NCBI GenBank assembly: GCA_031259655.1
Contig: JAIRLF010000323.1
Location: 1 to 6,646, forward strand
DNA from: Prevotellaceae bacterium
GTDB lineage: Bacteria; Bacteroidota; Bacteroidia; Bacteroidales; UBA932
Direction: 5' to 3'
DNA: 6,646 nucleotides
A program made the position numbers and the translations under genes. The notes below the pieces were generated by a model. It made no database searches and was not told the DNA's origin. It saw only the letters and a program-made list of their open reading frames with translations. Position 1 is the first letter of the stretch; each line of letters opens with the position of its first letter. Shown in pieces: positions 1 to 5,362 of this stretch.

Positions 1-37
1 AAATAACACACAAACTTTGGTTTTGTCTCTATTTTTT

Positions 38-121
<84 letters not shown>

Positions 122-140
122 ATATCTTATAAAAAGATAT
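122..140. repeat. Short A/T-rich inverted repeat
   Basis: ATATCTT (122-128) and AAGATAT (134-140) are perfect 7-bp inverted arms around a 5-base loop, starting two bases after the AG tract ends. It is weak and A/T rich, without a following T run on the + strand. It could be a protein-binding dyad or chance; no function can be assigned. Confidence 0.5.
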
Positions 141-161
141 ATAGAGTATATTCATTTTATC

Positions 162-215
162 GTGACGGAACACAGATGGACATTCGTTGGAGATGTCCGT
201 CTGTGGTTTTGTCGT
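162..215 (+). other. Long imperfect hairpin in the leader region
   Basis: The arms 171-183 and 193-205 pair over 13 positions, with one G-T wobble at 177/199, around a 9-base loop. A lower stem of about nine further pairs (162-170 with 207-215, several G-T) continues below a single bulged G at 206. As RNA this would be a stable stem of about 22 pairs. It lies about 50 bases before the ATG at 263. It is not followed by a T run, so it does not look like an intrinsic terminator. It could be a 5' leader structure, a small structured RNA or a palindromic repeat unit; it matches no riboswitch or RNA family I recognise. Confidence 0.6.
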
Positions 216-421
216 ATTCGCAAAACGCATGTAATCAATATTATAAGGACAAACAGTTAAGTATGAAAACAAATATTGCGAAAAGTTTCAATTGCGTATA
301 CAGAACGGCAAGAATATTAGCGATAATATTCATTGTTGCATACGTTGGCTACTTTAACTTGCCGTTGTATGGGCAAAACGGCGAAGTAAAAGACAAATCC
401 GAAATCGCGAAATTCGAGATT

Positions 422-454
422 GGTGGAGACGCGGTGGAGACGCAGTGGAGACGC
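422..454. repeat. Three tandem 11-bp repeats, GGTGGAGACGC type
   Basis: Units at 422-432 and 433-443 are identical, and 444-454 differs only in its first base. The third unit supplies the left arm of the palindrome that follows, so the tandem array probably grew from that palindrome's edge. Each unit is 11 bases, not a multiple of three, so gain or loss of one unit shifts the surrounding reading frame. Confidence 0.9.
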
Positions 455-539
455 AAAATATTGCGTCTCTACACTGGACAATGCTGTGGTCGTCAAGGGT
501 GTTGTCGATTCGTAGAGACGCAATATTTTGCGTCTCCAA
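445..539. repeat. Paired GAGACGC palindromes forming a MITE-like inverted structure
   Basis: Palindrome 1 has arms GAGACGCAA (448-456) and TTGCGTCTC (461-469) around a 4-base loop. Palindrome 2 has the same arms at 515-523 and 528-536. The whole of 445-472 is the reverse complement of 512-539 at 27 of 28 positions, so the two palindromes are also inverted copies of each other around a 39-base core (473-511). Such GAGACGC palindromes are, to my knowledge, dispersed in many copies in some Bacteroidales and cyanobacterial genomes. The arrangement resembles a small non-autonomous element with terminal inverted repeats, but I see no transposase and no clear target-site duplication. It might instead be two separately acquired copies of a REP-like palindrome. 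Confidence 0.75.
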
Positions 540-559
540 TTTTGCGCCCAATTTTGCGC
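536..559. repeat. Two tandem 12-bp repeats, CCAATTTTGCGC
   Basis: Two exact copies, 536-547 and 548-559, directly abut the right palindrome and share its last base. Together with the 11-bp array on the other side they leave the palindrome pair flanked by small tandem duplications, as expected from replication slippage at hairpin-forming DNA. Confidence 0.85.
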
Positions 560-615
560 CTTCATCGGGAAGTAAGCATACTGTTGGCGACATGAATTGA
601 TTTACAGTTAGAATA

Positions 616-645
616 TTGTATTCCGATATGGGACAATTATATTTT
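616..645 (+). promoter_or_regulatory. Candidate Bacteroidota-type promoter for the HMA gene
   Basis: A -33-like TTG (616-618) is followed after 19 bases by TATATTTT (638-645), close to the Bacteroidota -7 consensus TAnnTTTG. Initiation around 650 would give a leader of roughly 28 bases to the ATG at 679. The final G of the consensus is missing and the region is A/T rich, so a chance match is possible. Confidence 0.35.
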
Positions 646-678
646 TTATTATTAATGTTTTTAAAAATTTTAGGTAAC

Positions 679-1404
679 ATGAAAAAAAGTTTAATTATTT
701 TATTAATGTCTATTTTTGTAATAGGCAGTGTTAATGCAACTAACAAAGTTGTGAAATTAAGGGCTGAGAACATGAAATGTGGTGGATGTTCGGGCAAAAT
801 CAAAAAAACGGTAATCGCAATTGACGGCGTATCGGATTTTAGCGCAGACCTTGAGAAACGTGTGGTCACCATTTCTTATGATGACGCGAAAGTCAATGCC
901 GAGCAGTTGAAAGAAGCAATTGTCGCATTGAAGTACGAAGCGAAAGACTATGACCCGAATGAGGTTATTACGAGAACGGTTTCTTTTCAGGCAGGACAAA
1001 TGGGATGCGGAGGTTGTGCTGCGAAAGTTAAGAAAAACATCGGAGCCGAAGCCGGAGTGCTTTCTGTGAATGTCGACCTTCCGACTAAAGAAGTCAAAGT
1101 CGAGTACGATGCTAACAAAGTGAGCTCAAAAGAAATCCAAAAAGATTTTCAGAAGTTCAACTATACCGTAGCAAAGTATTGGGCAAGTGAGAAAGTCAAA
1201 TACGCTTTCTTTAATGCCGAAAAGTTGGATAATGCCGATGAACTGGAGCAAAATCTCGCAAAAGAAAAAGGAGTGTATGATGTGGCTACGAACGAAAAAA
1301 CCAAAAATATTGCCATAGCATATAACGCCACTACTCTTGATGAAGCTGCTCTTATCGAAAGTATTAAGAAATTCAATGTAAATCTTATTGCGTCTTCGAA
1401 GTAA
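679..1404 (+). CDS. Exported protein with two HMA metal-binding domains and a third degenerate repeat
   Basis: A 241-aa protein beginning with a signal peptide (residues 1-20, hydrophobic LIILLMSIFVIG, likely cleavage after VNA), so it should act in the periplasm or on a membrane surface. Two HMA-type domains follow. Domain 1 (about 24-88) has MKCGGC with Cys34 and Cys37; domain 2 (about 98-165) has MGCGGC with Cys110 and Cys113. These paired cysteines at the first loop are the metal site of copper chaperones, MerP and the N-termini of P-type ATPases. A third segment (about 173-238) keeps a similar length and beta-alpha-beta-like pattern but has no cysteines. The ATG at 679 is chosen because it starts the signal peptide; upstream TTG codons would add an A/T-rich extension. 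The plug-domain gene follows after 24 bases, so co-transcription is likely. Soft thiol-binding metals such as copper are the family's usual ligands; the real ligand here is inferred, not shown. Confidence 0.9.
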   Translation: MKKSLIILLMSIFVIGSVNATNKVVKLRAENMKCGGCSGKIKKTVIAIDGVSDFSADLEKRVVTISYDDAKVNAEQLKEAIVALKYEAKDYDPNEVITRTVSFQAGQMGCGGCAAKVKKNIGAEAGVLSVNVDLPTKEVKVEYDANKVSSKEIQKDFQKFNYTVAKYWASEKVKYAFFNAEKLDNADELEQNLAKEKGVYDVATNEKTKNIAIAYNATTLDEAALIESIKKFNVNLIASSK

Positions 1405-1428
1405 CTTAATTAAAAAGATTAATTGATT

Positions 1429-2220
1429 ATGAAAGCAAATATTAGATTTATTGTTTTGCTGGTGGGAACAGTTCTCACAGCGGGCATATTGAACGCTCAA
1501 ACTATTAAGGGAAAAGTCATTTCTACGAATAATGACCCTCTGGTTGGCGCGGTTGTGACCTTAGGCGACGCAGCTACGGAAACCAACGACAAAGGCGAGT
1601 TCGCTATAAAAACGGCGAAAGCTAATAATAATACGATTAAAGTTAGTTTGCTGGGTTATAATTCTCAAGAAATCGCAGTTGAAGACGTTTCTGCGGCGCA
1701 GACTGTTCAGCTTGCCAAAAGCACGGAAAACCTGGATGATGTTGTGGTTATCGGTTATGGCAAATCGACAAAGAAAAAATCTACCGGAACCGTAAGTACT
1801 ATCACAAGGGAAACTTTGGAACAGTATCCCGGAACAAGTCTTTTGGAAGTTCTGCAAGGCAGAGTTGCCGGACTGTCTATTTCTAAAACTTCGGGATTGC
1901 CGGGCTCTAATGCGTCCATCAATATTCGCGGGGTGAATACAATCAGCGATGGCGGCGGCGGACATGGATGCTGCGGTGGCGGCGCTCCGACTTCTACGAA
2001 TGTCGAGCCATTGATTGTTGTCGACGGCGTGCCGTTCATCAATCAAAGCATTTCGCCTTTGGATATCGGCGCTGTGGGTGCAATCGGTCCTTTGGCAAGC
2101 CTTAGTACGACTGATATCGAACGTATCGACGTTTTGAAAGATTCGGACGCTACGGCTATTTACGGTTCGCGAGGAGCTAATGGAGTGATTTTAATAACGA
2201 CAAAAAGCAGTTTGGAATGA
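1429..2220 (+). CDS. Barrel-less SusC-type protein: regulatory-like domain plus TonB plug, with HGCC loop
   Basis: A 263-aa exported protein. The signal peptide is residues 1-23 (cut after LNA). A carboxypeptidase-regulatory-like domain (about 25-97, QTIKGKV...DPLVGAVV) is followed by LDDVVVIGYG (102-111), the SusC segment that precedes the plug and contains the likely TonB box. The plug (about 115-260) has LQGRVAGL, INIRG, PLIVVDGVP and LKDSDATAIYG motifs. The frame then stops cleanly at TTKSSLE, just where a SusC barrel (about 700 more residues) would begin; the next 117 bases are too short and A/T rich to hide one. Between INIRG and the VVDGVP strand the plug has a Gly-rich insertion (175-185) with His179, Cys181 and Cys182, absent from ordinary SusC plugs and suggestive of metal binding. 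It sits 24 bases after the HMA gene. It could be a functional plug-only protein, a partner of another barrel, or a truncated receptor; intact reading and clean ends favour a real gene. Confidence 0.85.
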   Translation: MKANIRFIVLLVGTVLTAGILNAQTIKGKVISTNNDPLVGAVVTLGDAATETNDKGEFAIKTAKANNNTIKVSLLGYNSQEIAVEDVSAAQTVQLAKSTENLDDVVVIGYGKSTKKKSTGTVSTITRETLEQYPGTSLLEVLQGRVAGLSISKTSGLPGSNASINIRGVNTISDGGGGHGCCGGGAPTSTNVEPLIVVDGVPFINQSISPLDIGAVGAIGPLASLSTTDIERIDVLKDSDATAIYGSRGANGVILITTKSSLE

Positions 2221-2272
2221 TTAATTAGCGAAATTTTATTGATTTAAGATATTTTTTAATGGTTACAAAAAC

Positions 2273-2322
2273 GAAAGTGCAGTCTAAAAAACCGTGGAAA
2301 TATAGCAATTAGCTGCACTTTC
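2273..2322 (+). terminator. Hairpin between the plug gene and susC, possible terminator or leader element
   Basis: GAAAGTGCAG (2273-2282) and CTGCACTTTC (2313-2322) are perfect 10-bp inverted arms around a 30-base loop, followed by TTTATTTA. It may terminate the HMA-plug unit about 50 bases after its stop. The loop is long and the T run interrupted, so termination would be weak. The stem ends only 15 bases before the susC ATG, so it could instead affect susC translation or partially attenuate read-through. Confidence 0.45.
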
Positions 2323-2337
2323 TTTATTTAAATTATT

Positions 2338-5331
2338 ATGACAAAATTATACATTATTTTTAACAAACAAAATAAATTTATTTTTTTATTTTTATTATTC
2401 CTTGGTCTCGCAAATGTAAATTCGATATACGCACGAGACGCTAAAACAGGAACAAAACATACCGTAAAAGGAATTGTACGGGACAAAAATACGGGCGAAG
2501 CGCTGACAGGCGTTCTTATAAAAGAAAATTCTTCGCACTGGACTTTGACTGACGAAAACGGCGTATTTACTCTGAACGTTGCCGATACTACGCCGACTTT
2601 AGACGCCGCTTTGCCCGGGTATCAATTACAACAGGTTACAGTGAGCGACCCCAGTCATTCGCAAACAATCGAACTGGTCGAAGCGACATTTTCGTCTAAT
2701 AAAACATCGCAAACAAGTACTGTAAGCAAAATCGGTTCCGAGATTATTGAACAGGAACAAACCATCAATACGGTCAATGCTTTGGCAGGACGTGCAAGCG
2801 GAGTGGCGGTGGAAAACGGCAAAATTAAAATCCGCGGACAGAGCAATGTACAGGACGAACTGTCGGAACCTCTGGTGATTATCGACGGAGTACAGTTGCC
2901 GTCGGGTTTTAACTGGTCGAGCCACAGCGGGCAAACCAGCCCGTTGAACATATTGAACTCTTCGAGCATCGAAAGTATCGAAATACTCAAAGATTCCGAC
3001 GCAACAGCTATTTATGGCGGCAAAGGCGCTAATGGAGTGGTGATTATCAACACCAAGAAAATAACAAGTTCGAAATTGCAGCTTTCGGCTTCGGCAAGCG
3101 CAGGTGTTACGGGAGTAACCGAATGGTACGATTTCCTGACCACAGAGGAATATTTAGACATAAGAAGGAAAGCATTCGAAGCAGATGCAAAACTCGGACT
3201 TCCGGCAGCTACGCCTACCGAAAGTAATGCTTACGACCTGTTGATATGGGGCGACAAGTATCATACCGACTGGCAAAAAGAATTTGTCGGACAAACAGGG
3301 AAAGTGTATGACGGGCAGGTAAGCCTGTCGGGAGGCAACAAACACACATCCTTTTACTTGCATGCCGATTATTTTGAAACAGGGAATGTTCTCCTGGCAG
3401 AACCCGACGACAAAACAAAACGTTTAGGTACAAGACTTTTGGTAAATCATCGCGGGTTGGACGACAAATTAGATATTACCGCATCTTTTGCCTTCAATAC
3501 ATTTAATTCAAAATCGCGAGGTTTAGACCCCGATACTTATCTTGTTTATGCTCCAAACCAGCCGGTATACAACGACGACGGCTCGCTTTACTGGCTTAAT
3601 TCGAGTGTAAATAATCCTTTACGGGTCAAATATGCAAACACGGAAAACAAAAACACTACGCTGATTACCAATCTGCAAACTCATTACCGGTTTTTGCCTG
3701 ATTTTGATGCAATAGTAGATTTCGGTTACACAAAAAATACCACCGACCAGTTTCAATCTTACAGGCAAAACTATTTGAACCCGTATGCAACGAGTGCATA
3801 TAGAAACCGTGTGTTAGCGGGCGACAGCTATTCGGATATATTTATCGTAGAGCCGCGTCTTAATTATACCAGGACAATCGGAAAAGGCGCGTTAACAGTG
3901 TTGTTGGGAGCAACTTACCAGATAAACAATTTAGCAAGCGACGATTTTGAACTTCGCGATTTCGCATCCGAAACCATGTTTCGAAACTACAGCGCTGCCG
4001 GAGTGAGATATGATGTTAACAGCGACGACAAGACAGTGAAACGCGCTTCGCTGTATGCACGCGCAAGTTACGATTTCGCAGGCAGATATTTGTTTAGCGG
4101 GATAGTCAGGCGCGACGGTTCGTCGATTTTCGCAAAGAAGAACCGATACGGTAATTTCTGGTCTATTGCCGGAGCATGGATATTTTCGGGCGAAGAATTT
4201 GTGCGCGAAAACCTCGGATTTCTGAATTATGGAAAACTGAAAATAAGTCATGGAATCACGGGAAACGACAATGTTGCCGATTTCCAGCACATCGATGCGT
4301 ACGAAACATCCTCGTATCCGTACGAAGGCAATGCGGGCTTGTATCTCCTGAGGGTATCCAATCCCGACTTCACATGGGAAAAGACCCGTAAATCGGAAGT
4401 GGCGCTGGATATTGCGGTTTTGGATAACCGTCTGCAAATAGGTTCGGCATTTTATTTCAATCGTTCCTACTCTCTGATTGACGCCAGACCTTTGGCTTCG
4501 CAGGCAGGAATAGGCGGATACAGCGACAATATTCCGGGAATCATCATCGAAAATAAGGGATTCGAACTCGAACTGGTCTCGACAAATGTAAAAACGGAAA
4601 AATTCCAGTGGTTTACGACTCTCACATTCACGCTGCCGAATAATAATATCATAAAAGAATTTCCGAACGTAGAAATTACTTCGTATGCTACGACTTATAA
4701 AGTCGGCGAATCAAAAAATATCGTATGGGGATATAAATATACAGGTATTAACCCGGAAAACGGCGTTCCTACAGTCGAAGACCTCAATGGCGACGGAAAA
4801 ATTACATCAGCCGACGATAAACAGTTTTTGAGAGATACCGACCCCGATTATTACGGAGGATTGCATAACTCGTTCCGGTACCGAAATTTGCAGTTGGACG
4901 TTTTTTTCTATTTCACAAAAAGACCTTTTTCGGAAGGTTATTTGAAAACATATTACTATCCGCTTGGTTATGTCGGGAGAAACATACCGCGAAAATATGC
5001 AACCGACTATTGGACGCCCGAAAATCCCGGCGCATCACGTCCGGGACTGACTACAACGACAACTTCCGATATTGGTTATGCTTATTATTACTATTATACC
5101 GAATCGGACGCTTTTTATTCCGACGCTTCGTATATCAGTCTGAAAAACGTAGCGTTAGCTTATACGCTGCCTCAATCGGTGAGTAAGAAAATAAAGGCGA
5201 AAGTTATAAGGTTATATGTGAAAGGCGAAAATTTGTTGACCATTTCGAAGTTCGACGAATGGAACCCGGAAACAAAAAGCTCTATTCCGCCTTTCAGGAC
5301 AATTACAGCAGGAATAAATTTAGGATTTTAA
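2338..5331 (+). CDS. SusC/RagA-family TonB-dependent outer-membrane receptor
   Basis: A 997-aa protein of normal SusC length. SusC proteins form the 22-strand outer-membrane barrel through which a nutrient bound by SusD is imported using TonB energy. The signal peptide is about residues 1-32 (cut near IYA). A carboxypeptidase-regulatory-like domain spans about 41-113 (VKGIVRDKNTGEALTGVLI), the plug about 122-240 (KIRGQ, PLVIIDGVQ, LKDSDATAIYG), and the barrel from about 245 to the end. Late family landmarks include DLNGDGKIT (815-823, an acidic loop common in SusC), DPDYYGG, YWTPENPG, SLKNVALAYTLP and GENLLTI, with the usual terminal Phe (NLGF). Unusually, the VVVxGYG segment expected near residues 113-122 is replaced by VEATFSSNKTSQ. 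A run of five Tyr occupies 916-920. The ATG follows an A/T-rich leader without Shine-Dalgarno, normal for the phylum. The susD gene starts 31 bases later. Substrate cannot be told from this sequence. Confidence 0.96.
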   Translation: MTKLYIIFNKQNKFIFLFLLFLGLANVNSIYARDAKTGTKHTVKGIVRDKNTGEALTGVLIKENSSHWTLTDENGVFTLNVADTTPTLDAALPGYQLQQVTVSDPSHSQTIELVEATFSSNKTSQTSTVSKIGSEIIEQEQTINTVNALAGRASGVAVENGKIKIRGQSNVQDELSEPLVIIDGVQLPSGFNWSSHSGQTSPLNILNSSSIESIEILKDSDATAIYGGKGANGVVIINTKKITSSKLQLSASASAGVTGVTEWYDFLTTEEYLDIRRKAFEADAKLGLPAATPTESNAYDLLIWGDKYHTDWQKEFVGQTGKVYDGQVSLSGGNKHTSFYLHADYFETGNVLLAEPDDKTKRLGTRLLVNHRGLDDKLDITASFAFNTFNSKSRGLDPDTYLVYAPNQPVYNDDGSLYWLNSSVNNPLRVKYANTENKNTTLITNLQTHYRFLPDFDAIVDFGYTKNTTDQFQSYRQNYLNPYATSAYRNRVLAGDSYSDIFIVEPRLNYTRTIGKGALTVLLGATYQINNLASDDFELRDFASETMFRNYSAAGVRYDVNSDDKTVKRASLYARASYDFAGRYLFSGIVRRDGSSIFAKKNRYGNFWSIAGAWIFSGEEFVRENLGFLNYGKLKISHGITGNDNVADFQHIDAYETSSYPYEGNAGLYLLRVSNPDFTWEKTRKSEVALDIAVLDNRLQIGSAFYFNRSYSLIDARPLASQAGIGGYSDNIPGIIIENKGFELELVSTNVKTEKFQWFTTLTFTLPNNNIIKEFPNVEITSYATTYKVGESKNIVWGYKYTGINPENGVPTVEDLNGDGKITSADDKQFLRDTDPDYYGGLHNSFRYRNLQLDVFFYFTKRPFSEGYLKTYYYPLGYVGRNIPRKYATDYWTPENPGASRPGLTTTTTSDIGYAYYYYYTESDAFYSDASYISLKNVALAYTLPQSVSKKIKAKVIRLYVKGENLLTISKFDEWNPETKSSIPPFRTITAGINLGF

Positions 5332-5362
5332 CTATTAATAAATGATTTAAATAAATGACATT

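Larger units (their letters stand above)
263..595 (+). pseudogene. Probable remnant of a small exported protein, broken by repeats
   Basis: The ATG at 263 is preferred over the in-frame ATG at 176, which lies inside the hairpin. An AAGGA (245-249) precedes 263, and translation from there gives a basic N-terminus followed by a hydrophobic stretch (about residues 18-35, ending near LYGQ), as in a signal peptide or membrane anchor. Residues to about 53 look like ordinary protein. From there the frame (110 aa in all) is made from repeat DNA and reads as repeat-derived residues such as VETQWRRK and FVETQYFAS. Traces of other reading survive in different frames: 477-512 reads DNAVVVKGVVDS and 556-600 reads APSSGSKHTVGDMN then stop. 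This suggests that repeat gain shifted the frame of an older gene. In the present frame the core gives a CC-x4-CC motif (residues 74-81), probably accidental. I do not recognise the family. It could alternatively be a short expressed peptide. Confidence 0.4.

Noticed and set aside
162..215. Intrinsic terminator for an upstream gene
   Set aside because: No T run follows the stem on either strand, and the lower stem depends on several G-T pairs.
176..262. ATG at 176 as start of the short exported frame
   Set aside because: It lies inside the hairpin arm and would put a polar 29-residue extension before a good signal peptide that begins at 263 after an AAGGA.
422..559. Possible CRISPR array because of short repeats
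   Set aside because: The units are tandem with no spacers, or inverted palindromes with only one 39-base core; no regular repeat-spacer pattern and no cas gene.
354..872. 172-codon open frame on the minus strand
   Set aside because: It spans the palindromic repeats, the A/T-rich gap and the start of the HMA gene, and reads as repeat-derived sequence with no recognisable domain.
1561..2046. 161-codon open frame on the minus strand inside the plug-only gene
   Set aside because: It is antisense to clear regulatory-domain and plug motifs; the Arg/Ser/Ala-rich translation looks like a shadow frame.
1429..2337. Plug-only gene as a frameshifted full SusC
   Set aside because: Only 117 A/T-rich bases separate its stop from the next start and no barrel sequence appears in any frame there. 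An older deletion of the barrel remains possible.
3931..4437. 168-codon open frame on the minus strand within susC
   Set aside because: The + strand here is conserved SusC barrel sequence; the antisense translation resembles nothing.
5077..5099. Run of five Tyr codons in SusC as a possible slippage site
   Set aside because: The codons mix TAT and TAC and the tract is short; aromatic runs are not rare in outer-membrane barrels.
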